This document shows, one piece after another, positions 13,601 to 25,633 of a DNA stretch of 64,000 nucleotides; the stretch's first letter is position 1, and every line of letters starts with the position of its first letter. This DNA comes from Tenebrio molitor (lineage: Eukaryota; Arthropoda; Insecta; Coleoptera; Tenebrionidae), in assembly GCF_963966145.1 (NCBI RefSeq), contig NC_091048.1, positions 22,444,001-22,508,000 of the forward strand, given 5' to 3'. Under the pieces are notes generated by a model. The model saw only the letters and a program-made list of their open reading frames with translations. It was not told where the DNA came from and searched no databases. A program made the position numbers and the translations under genes.

Positions 13601-16600
13601 CAAATGTGGTACGATTTGTTCGGCAAATGTGTCAATCTCGCTCTCCTATAAAATTTACATTCTTTAATCTCTACAGCGAAACATTTTGATAACTTATATG
13701 TTAATGGCATTCGACTGTGTGATGGTTCAAAACTATTTCAGAAATTTAGAATTCTGAAATTTTCACTTTCACACATCAATTACTTTTCCAATGTTTTGGA
13801 GGTCATGGTTTTATCAAGCAAAAAACCACAACTAACGAGCATTGGATAACGTAGAGCACATTGATCGTATACATCCTATAATACCGTAATGACGACAAAT
13901 ATTAGATTAGTATCGGGCATACATTAAACTTTAATAAGTTTTGATCAAAGTTTAAAAGATAAAATGTGTATAATTAGTTCCTAATTATTTATAAGATACA
14001 TAATTAGCAATAATTAGAGATGGGATGACTACTTTCCTAGAATTCGTATATCACATGCGCGTCCGAAAGAAGCACTTGATTATTATCATTCTCCCCCCTT
14101 TAAATATTATTTTTTGTAACATTTTATCCAACTAATCATATTTTTTATTATATCACAGATTATTTGTACAGGAAGCAACATATTTCCAATGCTTATCAAT
14201 GTAGATATGTATAATAACCCTTATAACTTTCAAAAAATAGGATTCCAATTGTTTTTTAAAGAATGATTTCTATATTTTTACTACCTTTCCTCTAAATACG
14301 TTTTTTCGCTCGCAAGTGTGAAGGATCACGAAAAACTAAGTGCGAATCGGAATTTCGTCGTGGAACTTGTACATTTCGAAGTAAAACGACGCAAGAATTA
14401 GAGAATTCCAGTTTCCAAGACGCTATATTTTTACTAAAAATACCGCATTACTTTTCTGTTCTTCATAATTTTAAATATTTTTTTTAAATTTAGATGCTGC
14501 AAAGTAATTTTGGTTGTGATTATTATTTTATGAAGACACACTGAAATTAATTCCATTATCAATCGGTCTTTAACTTCAATTCATGTGAATTCAACTTTAG
14601 AACCAAACGGACTGTCTCGGGATGACGGAAAACGCCCAGATGGGATGACTTTAGTACCGTGGATTAAAGGTCAACCTTTGGTTTGGGACGTTACTGTTGT
14701 AGATACACTTGCAGACAGTTACGTATTGAAATCATCTGAAGTCTCAGGTTTTGCCGCTGAAATGGCTTGCAAACGCAAACATAGCAAATATAGTTCAATC
14801 ATTTCGTCAAACTACGTGTTTAAAGGTTTAGCATTTGAAACCTTAGGCCCTTGGTGCAAAGAAGCCATCGATTTCATTAATGTCATCGGAAACCGACTTA
14901 TCGCGGAATCAGGCGATTCAAAATCAAAGAAATTCCTTTTCGAGAGGATTTCCCTTGCCATTCAACGTGGAAACGCTGCAAGCATTCGGGGCACTTTTCC
15001 AGATTCCGCAATATTATCGGAAATTTTTGTATTATAAAACAAAAATGTTTATGTAATTATGTTATAATATAATATTTTTTATGAATTGTTTATATTACAC
15101 CTAATTATTTTCTAATAAATGAATTTATTATAGCCACTGCTTGTATATATATTTTTTTAAATACATACACCTTTTGCAACTCCACCACTTCATGGCTCAA
15201 TTTTTTTTTAATTTTTAATCCCATCCTAATATATTTCCGAGTCATTTTTTACATTGTCTGCAAGGTATTGGGACCGATTTACTATTTAACAGCCCCCCAC
15301 CCCACTTAATAATTAATAATAAAACGATAATCCAACAATAAAACTTGGTATTTACAATTTTCGTTACGTTTAGATTCAATTATTAATTAAAAACTTCTTA
15401 TCCACTGGATTTTTGAATTTTTGCTTTGAATCCATTTTTTTTATTCGTATTTTTCAAAATTTAGAATGCTCATAATTCTTTGCAATAGGTAGTCTTGAAT
15501 TTTTTTATTATCTATCTATTCGACGCATTCGAGTATTCACGGGTCGCTCAACATGCAAATTATTTCAAAATATTTTAACAATGCTTTAAGCAAACAGGTC
15601 AGTTCAGGAATAGAATAATAGAAAGCACATCTGCGTGGGCTTAACCAACCCTCCAACTACCTGTAAATTTTTACAGACCTAGCGGTACCAACTTCTTTAC
15701 AAAGAGGGGTCATGAAAGATTTAGAAAGTTCTGGAAATTAACAGCCTAAACTTAACATTATTATCTTTTCTTAAATAGAGTTTTACCAGAAAATTTGCAT
15801 AGGGAAAAATCATTCGAAAACATTTCAAGTAGCGTTGTCCCATTAATCACTTAAAAAAATATTTGTTAAGGTAGGATTATAAAACAATTTTCCAATATTA
15901 TCTATTCATTTGTTAAGATAAAAATTCCATCACGTCAACATAATCACTGTGACTAAAGTAATGTAGGTAATTATATTTACTTAAAAACCCTTCCTGTTCC
16001 TGTTTGAACAATTCCTATAAGAAACTAAGACTGTTTCATTCTTAAACAATAACAAGAAGATTTTATTGCAATTATTGATCATTATTTTAATTTTTTTTAC
16101 TACTGGTTCTGAACGAATAATTAATCTGAATGATAAAAATCATGACAAAAACGCACGAGTATGCGACTAAAAATTGCAGCAACAAAAAAATTCTTCGCAA
16201 AAAGTTATTGTAAATGAAAATAAAATAGATATTTAGTCAAATTCTAAGAAATGTAAACGACATCTTTTACGGTATTCCCCAACAGAAATGACCCGTCAAA
16301 GATAGTTTCAGGCCAAAATATCACTTTCGGCTGTTGACAAAATATGTTACTTAAAAATTAAAATATCAAAAATTAATTATTCATAGTGTTAAAAATATGA
16401 ATAGCCATTTAAGACATTTTAAGTTGAAATAATAAACAAAAATATTAAAGTGGTACTAGATAAATATGTCCCAAAGATATCAGTTTTTGACTTGTCTGGA
16501 TGCAACTAACCAATAAAAGTAAAGAATTTTCCAGTAACCCACTCTCATTAAGCAACGGAGTAAAATATTTTGGAAATCTTTGGCGAAAATAAATACATCT

Positions 16601-16998
16601 TACACGTGTTATAAAGCACTAAATCAATTACTTACATATGAGAAGTTGTACAAATAATTCCTATTTAACATCAAGGAGTCATCTGACCCATCAAAGAAAT
16701 CTGTTACGATGCTACTAATGTTGTTGTGGTAGGGTTGTGGTATTAGACCTATATCACCATTCAGCCTAAATGAAAAAACAAATTAAAAAACACGAGAAAA
16801 AATCACTTGAGTCCTTACTCAGTTTCATCCTCCGATCCATGAAAATATGTTTCATTATTGTCATTTGAATTGGATGAATCGTCAGACAGTTCAAACTAAA
16901 ACCAGATGCTTTTTCAACTTACCTTAGTTTTTATAAATCGTACTTACATTCTGATATGATGGAAACCTCTCTCTCGTCTTAAAAACACTCATAGCCAT
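10694..16998 (-). CDS. srl: Spargel, PGC-1 family transcriptional co-activator
   Basis: Eight coding exons join in frame to a 934-aa protein: 16948-16998, 16819-16895, 16636-16765, 11634-13645, 11304-11384, 11058-11255, 10858-11003 and 10694-10803. The start is the first ATG of exon 1 (MAMSVFKT). The order is typical of the PGC-1 family: an acidic N-terminus, a long low-complexity middle, the host-cell-factor tetrapeptide DHDY (about residues 463-466), an Arg/Ser region (about 757-802) and a C-terminal RRM. The RRM has RNP2 VYVGRI (815-820) and RNP1 DNYGFVTF (851-858), and ends in a PGC-1-like tail NSFDALLRELQEKMRKR. Family members co-activate nuclear receptors and NRF-type factors to drive mitochondrial genes in the nucleus. 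Exon 4 carries 72% of the protein. Introns of 48 and 54 nt contrast with the 2.99-kb third intron, which hosts a retroelement piece. The RRM and tail make the family call firm; exon 1 is the least certain part. Confidence 0.9.
14585..15037 (+). pseudogene. Retroelement C-terminal nuclease-like fragment, 5'-truncated
   Basis: A 150-codon open frame without a proper start lies in a spargel intron, antisense to that gene. It contains KRPDGMTLVPW and LVWDVTVVDT, a PD...(D/E)xT arrangement like the restriction-like endonuclease domain at the C-terminus of R2-type non-LTR retrotransposons, followed by a helical segment (FLFERISLAIQRGNAASI) seen in widespread animal repeat proteins. The frame ends with a stop just before an AT-rich 3' tail. 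That tail (15003-15069) recurs alone at 4280-4348. No upstream reverse transcriptase is visible, so this is a 5'-truncated copy. The frame is intact, which suggests a fairly recent insertion. The exact clade is not determined. Confidence 0.6.
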
Positions 16999-16999
16999 A

Positions 17000-17480
17000 A
17001 TTTGCGGTCAATAACACCGCCACTTTACAAATCTGCTACAGAACCAAACACCCATCAAAATTTATAACTAACATTGAGGTTTTTTCACAATATTGTCTTC
17101 TCGAGTAAAATTACTCTCGATAATTCACTTTATTTACGTAATATTAGGCTTTTAATAGTTCAAGATGGTTATAGGTTATGAACACCAGCTTACATATTTT
17201 TATTTGCACCTTTTGTTTTTAACAGTAAACTTGGATTATTTTTGCCGATATCGATAAAGCACTAGTGCCGACACGATCTTCGCAAGTTATCAACGCACTT
17301 TAACACACACTTTATTAAATATTTGCTAAATTGTACTAAAGTCAGTACACGTGAGCGACTAACCAACTAACCACACCGCAAATTTCTCCAAAGCTGTAAA
17401 TGTCGCCTCCACGTGATCGCGATCATTGATTTGTACCGATTGAGTCGGCGGTAGCTGGTTTATCTACCCTCCGTTCAGCG
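17000..17480 (-). promoter_or_regulatory. Probable spargel promoter region
   Basis: Directly upstream of the spargel start codon. It contains one TATCGATA DRE motif (17249-17256) and two CACGTG E-boxes (17348-17353 and 17410-17415), and is locally richer in GC and CpG (17400-17510) than the surroundings. The transcription start was not located. Regulation by DREF or bHLH factors is inference from motifs. Confidence 0.4.
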
Positions 17481-17956
17481 GCGCTACCGTAGCTAAGCTT
17501 TTGATTAGCAAAGTGAAAGGATAATGACACAGATTATTTAAAAAAGAACAACCTTAGTGGAAGGGTTATAAATAATAAATAAAATAATAAAGCTAAGAAA
17601 TGATCAATAATGACAACTATTAGCATATCATTGAATGCAGAAAAAAATGCTTTACTTATATATTCAAAAATGTTAAATTTCACCCATCATCCCATTTAAA
17701 AAAAATCAAGTTGGCCTTGTATTTCAAAAACAAACGACGGTATAATTGAAAAAATACGTTGAAATAGAATTTAAATTCTCCTAAGGTTTAAATTAAAGAA
17801 AGTTTCACCACAAACGTTTTACTTCACAAGCAACAGAAACGAAATAAAATAATGCTCAATCGTTTTACAAATTAACGAACGATATTGACAGAACTGAATA
17901 CGAAAAATACAAATGATTCCTCTTCAAAATGTCTATCACACACATAATGAAATCTA

Positions 17957-18279
17957 CCGGGACATTTTTTTAACACTGAACGTAGCCCATACCCTATGTA
18001 GTTTTAAAAAATGGTCAAGTTGTTTGAAAAACAAATACACATAATGCACTTATTCCATGCCAATCAGAGCATTAGAAATGTGTGTGACATTTTAATGCAA
18101 TACATGATATAGTAGATCAATTCCATCAATCAGAACAATTTTGAACATTATTTACAAAATTTTCGTGTTCATGTATATTTGGTTGCATAGCAACTCACAA
18201 TGCATTGATCTGTGCTTTTTAAAACTGAACATAGGGAATAAGTATGGAATAAATGTTCAGTGTTAAAAAAATGTTCCGG
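17957..18279. mobile_element. MITE with 25-bp TIRs and TA flanks
   Basis: The ends are CCGGGACATTTTTTTAACAC on the left and CCGGAACATTTTTTTAACAC on the right strand, continuing as TGAAC. TA dinucleotides flank both sides (17955-17956 and 18280-18281). Its 323 bp have no coding capacity. TA flanks suggest a Tc1/mariner-type transposase acted in trans. Confidence 0.8.
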
Positions 18280-18929
18280 TATAAATCTGATTCTTATTTA
18301 ACCCTTCAAACTTAGGATGGCGCACATTATTCACCCACTTAGTAAGAATGTTCACGTCGCCCTTCAGAAAACGATGTCTTTTGGAAATATTAAGGGACGC
18401 AACACTGTTTAGTCTTTACACTAGCTTGAAAAAGGTGTTCCATTAATAAATATAATATGTCGAAATCTCGACAGAAACAGCCTCAGCACTGTACACAAAG
18501 CAAACACGAAATTAAGTTGTTTAATGGTAAATAAACGAACAAAAACACGATTCATACGAGAATGCAATCATGCGTACGACCCCGCTACAATCAGAGAGAA
18601 ACAGTAAATAATGTTTTTCTTCAAATAGAAACGATCGAGGAATCAACGGTTTCAAATTCAATTTTCAAATGTTAACAGTTAACGACCGATTTCACGTGAA
18701 GGATGTGACCATGTGATTCCCGGTCTTGGCAACCTACAGTTGGCAACCTTATGCGTAAAAAACCCTGTTCTGAGGCAAATTAAATTTATATTAGAGCAAA
18801 AAATTGTTCTAACTTAGTAGGTAGGTAGGTATGTAATAATAATGACACCATAGTTTTTCTTTTCTTATAGTTTATTGTTTTTATTTTGTACAATAATGAT
18901 TACATATTCATAAAACTGTTCTGAATAAC

Positions 18930-20000
18930 TATACACTGCGTTTTTTATTTCGCTGAACATACAATGTAAAATGGCTATGTTCAGGGTGGGGTTTACCTGA
19001 TTTGAAATGGTCGAAAAACGGTGGTTTTTAAACATCCATATCTTTAAAACCGCAACAGATGAAAGCAAGGTCCTTTTTTTATTTTCCTCTCCGTGCTACC
19101 AAAAAAATCACAGATCTTATTATACACAAACATGCGTATTATACGTACGATTTTACCACTAAATTCACATTTGAAATTTTATTTGGGAGACGAAAATATA
19201 TAAAAGCTTAGTACAGTGAAAGTCGCTTATAACGACGGCCAAGGGACCGGCTAATCCCGTCGTTATAAACGGACGTCGTTACATAAGACCAATATTTTTT
19301 AGTGAAAAGATTAAATATAACTATGCGTCTTATTGCAAGAAATATAATTATTAAAAAAATAAGTATAAAAGCACATAAGTAAGCTTCAAATGTTGATAGT
19401 GGCTCAAATTCTATCCTACTCGAGTAAAAGAATATTGTTATTGTTGCATTTTTATATCCGTAATTTTGCGAATCACATAAATGACAATACGACGGACCAA
19501 TTGGAACACGTCACACGCGGCAGCATGATTTTTCTTATCCACACGTCGTTATATCCGGCCTGACCTAAAGCTCAGCAGGACGTTAAAAGCGACTTCGTCG
19601 TTATAGCCGACGTTCGACGGACGTTATACACGACTTTAAAAGCATTGCCGGAAATAGGAATCCAACCAATTCTCTAAGATTCGGTCGTTATAAGCGACTT
19701 GTCGTTATAAGCGACGTCGCTATAAACGACTTTGACTGTAATGAGATTTGTTGATTAACTACACCTTCTGGCAGGTACTTACGCAATTCAGGTAAAACTA
19801 GGCTAACTGAAAAGCCGTTTATTTCATTTCAAACATTTCTAATAATGCAACCCAAACTAGGTACACGAAATCTGAAATTTTCATCAGGTAAACCCTACCC
19901 TTCAGTTCTAAAATGGACAAGTCAATTCATTTGAAATAGGCAACCAAACTTACAGATCCATGAATCCTATGTTCAGTAAAATAAAAAACTCACGGTATGT
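18930..20000. repeat. Inverted repeat pair flanking the pogo-like element
   Basis: 18930-19010 (minus orientation) and 19875-20000 (plus) share blocks in the same order: ATCAGGTAAACCC.ACCCT, an AAATGG block, and TATGTTCAG..AAATAAAAAAC. The second copy has about 45 bp extra. The arms embrace the 525-bp element at 19214-19738, which could therefore be nested inside an older inverted-repeat element. Confidence 0.45.
19214..19738. mobile_element. Pogo/Tc1-like non-autonomous element
   Basis: The element runs CAG...CTG with TA on both sides (19212-19213, 19739-19740). The left end begins CAGTGAAAGTCGCTTATAAC and the right end, read inward, CAGTCAAAGTCGTTTATAGC. The motif GTCGTTATAAGCGAC and close variants (GTCG.TATAA.CGAC) recur several times near both ends, likely as transposase-binding sites. 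It encodes no transposase. The CAGT..AAGTCG ends and TA target fit the pogo branch of Tc1/mariner elements. Confidence 0.75.
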
Positions 20001-20264
20001 ACAGTGTAGAAACTTTAACTGGAATAAAATTCATAACTTGGACATCCGACATAGGCGATTTTTTTTAGAACCTCCCGAAACAGGTCGATTTTTGTTTTTT
20101 CCTTGCCCACATTTTGGCGCATATGGGTTTTGCATATCTGCTCCCGGAAGTATAATTCTTTACCTGTAACCTGCAGGATTGTGCCCACCCTTGACCGACC
20201 AAACTACCTGGAGATGCACCAAAAGGTGCTGTAAACCTCTTCAAGTAGGTATAAAGTTCTGTTA

Positions 20265-20422
20265 GGGGCTGAAGGGACATTTGGTGGGAGAAACTTGCGC
20301 GGTTCAAATATCCAACCAATAGCAACCATTCTTATTTACGAATAAATGGATCTGGTCCAACCACAGAACGGTCGAACGTAATAGCATTGCTGCACAGCCC
20401 CACCTAATGTCCCTTCATGATG
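20265..20422. repeat. Spaced inverted repeat
   Basis: TGAAGGGACATTTGGTGGG on the left is matched by TGAAGGGACATTAGGTGGG on the opposite strand at the right, with about 110 bp between. It is probably the ends of a small inverted-repeat element; no target duplication could be defined. Confidence 0.5.
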
Positions 20423-22330
20423 CGACTGGAGTCTACACTCTCACATAAATTTGTGATTTAGTAAGAAGTCCAAAAAAGTAGTTTTCAATAAAGTTTAAAC
20501 TCTTCTTCGGAAAAAACAGACTTCATATTCAAATTACTGCGTTTATTATAATGCATGAAAGTACAACAATTTAAAAACACTCTGAAATTTGCGGACCAAG
20601 CCGCGGATAAAAGCTAGTCTTATAAATAAAACAAAATGATTCATCTAAATTTTACAGAGTGGGTATACCTGACAGTAAACAAATGACAAATGTACAAAAT
20701 TGCTCCACAACTGTTTGCTTCACCAAGTTCCAACTTTCAAAATAAACAGTGATGTTGCATGTTCCAAACTCGTGGTCATAACAAATTATTACTTTTTAAG
20801 AATCTATGTTATAACTGGAAATACGAAATTACGTAATTTTGATTTATTTGCGCATTTGCGACTGAAGTGTCAATAAGACGAATACTACAAAGTTAATGTA
20901 AATGTATGTTTGCAAATAAATTGAAATGCGTATGTACCTACTACTTACAAACACAATGAATGGTCCACGGATGACAGAACCTCGATAATTAATCAAAATT
21001 ACTGCTCCTGTATCCATTAATACATACATAAGTAAACACTTTTCAGGGAAGCATTATTGCATTAATTTGCAGACGTGCGTAGGCCGAATTAAAAAATAAT
21101 ATGTATAATATTGTATACATACCTACTATGTATGTATATGAATCAAAAAGTTAATAACCTGATCATTGATCTTTCTTTATTTAGCTCTCATAATCAATTT
21201 TTCAATATTTTTGATCCCAGACAATTATTTATAACTTTCATCAATAACCCTGAAGTTTTTTGAATGGAATTTAACCATGGAATATACCCACTGACTACAA
21301 AAAAATTCCTCATGTACAGGATAACAGTATAAACGGTGTTTGAAGTTCAATACGGGTGCTCCACGAAGCGCCAGTGACGTCAATGGTCCAAAAAAACCTC
21401 AATGTCCGAGTGGAATTCTTTAATATTTTTTTTGACAAGACAAGTATACCCGGTTCAAGACGGAGGATTTAATTGGTCGACAAAAACGCAACGATCATAT
21501 TTATTCGCTAAAATCGTACCACGTGACCGCGTCACTATGGATTTCCCCACTACGATGGACTTGGCGGTCGTCGTTAGATCTTCAAATGAATCAAAAACAA
21601 AACATTCGAATTGGTCTTGAGGTGTGGATGTGCGAGTGGAGTTAGTATAGTGAGAGTGATATAATATCGTTAATTTTTAAGTGCGAGGTAAGGGAACTAG
21701 ACTAAGTCGCGGTTCATCTTCGATTGTTACCACTAAATTTATTTCCAAACAATTTGTGCAATATGTTATTGAAACGGTGTGCAATCACGACCAGAGTTTT
21801 GACTTGAAATGGATGTGCCAATTTCCTTGATATGTTGCGAAAATAATTTACTGAAATTGTGCACGGCAACGTCACTTCTTCTGCGCAAGTTGCATTTAAG
21901 CGATGCACTGCTGAAGACAGTTGAGCAGTTGATTCGAAATTTCCAAACAATTTGAAAGTGTCTAATGAATGTTTAAAGATCAGACGTTGCTCATAGCTTC
22001 ATAAACTTTTAAATTGCACAATTATCGACATCGTCGAACAAATAAAAATTCCTCGTTTTCCATACGCTAATTGTAACAACTCCCTGAAAACACCCGAGAA
22101 TCGTTAATCCTTTGGAATTACGACAATGTCGAGCCAAACAAGGTGACCGCAATGAAAACCACTGCTTTAGAGGTAATTCAGTTTTGTAAGTTCACAAAAA
22201 ATTACCTCAAAATTACCATCAAGAACAATCGAACTGTTGCTAATGGTCGAAGCGAGCTATATAAATATATCTGCACTTAGACAAATAATGTTAAATTGGT
22301 CAATTTAATGATGAATTATGGAAATGTCCC

Positions 22331-22503
22331 TTATTACAAAACAAATTCGGAGTTAAGCAGCGAGCCAGTTGTTGCATAAAAAATAACCTCCAGAGACATA
22401 AATATACAATATCATTGGAAAAAATTTTATTAGAGAAAAATTTCCGAGTTAAAGAGCGCGCTATTTATTGCGTAAAAACAACCTCCGGAGACAAATACAA
22501 ATA
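22331..22503 (+). repeat. Imperfect direct duplication (two about 75-bp units)
   Basis: 22331-22413 and 22430-22503 share, in the same order, an AAATT.C.GAGTTAA block, an AGCG.GC block, TTGC.TAAAAA and AACCTCC.GAGACA. The copies are diverged, so the duplication is old. Confidence 0.6.
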
Positions 22504-23223
22504 AATCAATTGCATAAATATGTATGGAACATCTTCCTCATGCATAATTAATGCTATCATCGACAAATTTTAGCCAAAATAGGCAGTGTAAACTGTACAG
22601 AAGGAGCAGGGAGTTGACAAATTTGAATAAAGCAGTTTGCTCCTACTTCATTGTAAACGTACCTAATACACGTTTGGGCGCATTTTTGAGTAAACTTGCA
22701 ACACACGATATGCGATTATTTCATCAATAACTTCACCTTGAAATTGAAATCAATATCAGACTTGCTGAATTAATTATACAACAATTAATTTTTGACCCTG
22801 GTCTAAAAATGCTGTCAACTTCTTGCAGATTCATTCAAAATAACCAATAATCTAACGTTAATTACGTGGCGAAGTACACGATTAATCAATTATTATATAA
22901 AATTAATGTGACCCAGTTCCTCACACGGGTGATTTTATGGTTAACAAGAAGTGTTGTCTCGATTTCGTAATAGTTAGATATGAAAAACATAGAATCAAAA
23001 TCTAAACATGCGACTATAACACAGTTTTTTCTTTAGGTATTCTACATGTACAATGTGTGGATATGGCAATTAGGTCCGGTCCATGTTTTTTGTTTTTATA
23101 GATTTGTAGCTTTACAATTAAATAATTTAAATTTAAATTTACCATTTACTTATTTCACTGAAAAGAAATTCAATACTGTTTTTTTTTCTATTTTCTTGGC
23201 AGAGCAATTTATAATACATATAT

Positions 23224-23464
23224 ACAATCATGGCCACCCAAAAGTGAACGATAGCTTGCGAACATTTCGGTATTTTTCGTTAAATTAAATTAGGCTGTAT
23301 TCATTGGCGTTCGTGCAACCTGTTTTCTTGCCAACGACTCTTTACTGCAACGTACTCTCGCCACAGGGGCCAACGACCAATTTTCTTCAATTATCGTTGT
23401 AACGCCCTTGGTGCATAAATAGGTAGCTAAAATAAGCCGTTCACTTTTGGATGACTGCGATTGT
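23224..23464. mobile_element. Short TIR element (241 bp)
   Basis: The ends are inverted copies that share ACAATC and CCAAAAGTGAACG with a few differences in between (23224-23250 and 23438-23464). Nothing in it codes for protein. Confidence 0.6.
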
Positions 23465-25633
23465 ACATTGATTTTAGTGAATTCTTTACAATATTTGAAA
23501 ATTTTACAAATTACACGACTAAACTAAATCTCAAACAAATAAAAAACTGAGCTTTTGGTCACAGTTCCCAAAACACTGGCAGCATTTCCACTTTGAATAG
23601 CAATAGTTATTCTTTGTTAGAAATAGCTAGGGGATTCGAAAAAACCAGATTTTTCAAGAAGCAACTTGCTTATATCCTTAAAAAGTTCTTTGGCATCTGG
23701 GCTCCATGGGCCAAAGGTTTCTAAAGAAAAGACGACAAAAGTGTGATTTTCTTTAATGCTACAATAATACAATTCAATATGTGCGTTTGTGTTCTATTAC
23801 GTTTTAAATCGCAAAGACAAATTATGTAAATTATTTTTTTTTATTTCTCGAAAAGAAAATGTATGATAGATATGTATATGGTGTATCTTATTCATAAATT
23901 ATGGAATTTTTTTATGCGCCACAATTTATTGTCTCGGGCAACTAACTTTACACGAGAGAATGCTTTTTCCTTAAACGATAGAGTCATTTAGCAGCGTTTC
24001 AATTTACAGACATTTGCATAATACCAATAATATCTGGGTTTTATACAATTCAGTAGTGTTGGTATTTCGCACGAAAAATTCAAAAATTTATAAATATTAA
24101 AATTCGTTCCACGTGTTTGCATTTAACATTTATTAAAAAAAAAAGAAGGAATTATCTCTTTGTATTTCTGCTGGCCATTTGATAATGGGGCACGTAAATG
24201 TATAATGTCTTTATAATTACAACTTTGTTTATTTATGGATGTACGTGGAAATGTACTTAAATCATGTCACATTTAAAGTGCACATTTAAACGAAATTATA
24301 TTTTACAAAAATCTCATCGTATAATTTTATAATCATGATCATGTCAGAATTCGATTCATTAATTGTAAAAGAAAATCTGGAAGGAATCGGCAAAAGAAAA
24401 TTATTTTGCCTTCGTGCTCTCAAAAGATGACTTTTGTGCTGGGAATCCACAAAAACAAATTTAAACAATGCAGAATGCATACATTAAATTTTAAAAAAGT
24501 GGTTTCCTGTGACGCAGATCTGTTTAAATTATAGGTCTACAAGATAAGATCCGCTTTAAGTTGAGGTATGGGAAATTCATTGTCTGAATTTTACGAAAGT
24601 AATTTTGTTAAAGCGTACCTATTTTAGTAAATAAACAATAGCAATTAGTTACTGATATCACAGGGTTTAATTTAGGTACAAAGTGTCTATAAAAGAACGT
24701 ATCTATATCGAGAGTCCTGTGAAATTCGAATTTATTTCATTTCTGCCCTTCTGTGGCATATTGTGGTACCAAATAGAAAAACAGAGGTTAAGTAAGTTCA
24801 TTAATGACAGATTTTTAATAGACTGTTGTAAGACGAAAACTAATTAGAATATAGAAAAATTCTTAATTCTTAGAAACATCTTCTACCTTTAGAGAAAATT
24901 TCAAGAACAGAGTCTTCTCTTCAGTTAAAATCAGATGATTTTTACTAAACCATTTCCGAGCAGTATTATGTATTGTCAAATGCTTTGTTTACAAGTGTCG
25001 GATTTTCTACAAAAAAGTCTACTTAAGTAATTATAACAGTAAAAAAATATACTGAAGAATGATTTTTTTATTTACTAATTTCTTTTTCATATTTTGCTGG
25101 ATTTTGCCTTACTGACGTAACTGCTCTACCTAATTATTTTTTCTATTTGTTGAAGTTCATTTTAAAGTGATATTTTGAATTATGTTTAAACAAAACGTTC
25201 AAAATTCGCGGTTTTTTTTTCAACATTTAGTTATAAATAATGTTCCCAACTTATACGTTCCGAAAATTCACATCGTATTTATTAGGATAGTCTATTTTAC
25301 TAAAAACATTTTTATTTAAACCTAGTATATCTAAGAAGAATCTTAAAATGTTTATTAGAAGGAACTGGTAAGCAACTACGAGTATGTATATGTACTGGAA
25401 GTTCGAAAATAATAATGTTTTACTTCTAGATTTAACAAATAGGTGTAGAATACAGTTTGTTATATTTTATTGTTATTACAAAATTTTTGAAGGTTTCCTT
25501 GACCGTTTATAAACTGGGATGTGGGTGTACTCTTACAAAGACTTTATTTCGAAACATTATTTCATAATATTTTTCATTATATTTGGCACGTCACAATACG
25601 CATTCAGGAAAGTTATTTTATTTAAAAAACTTA

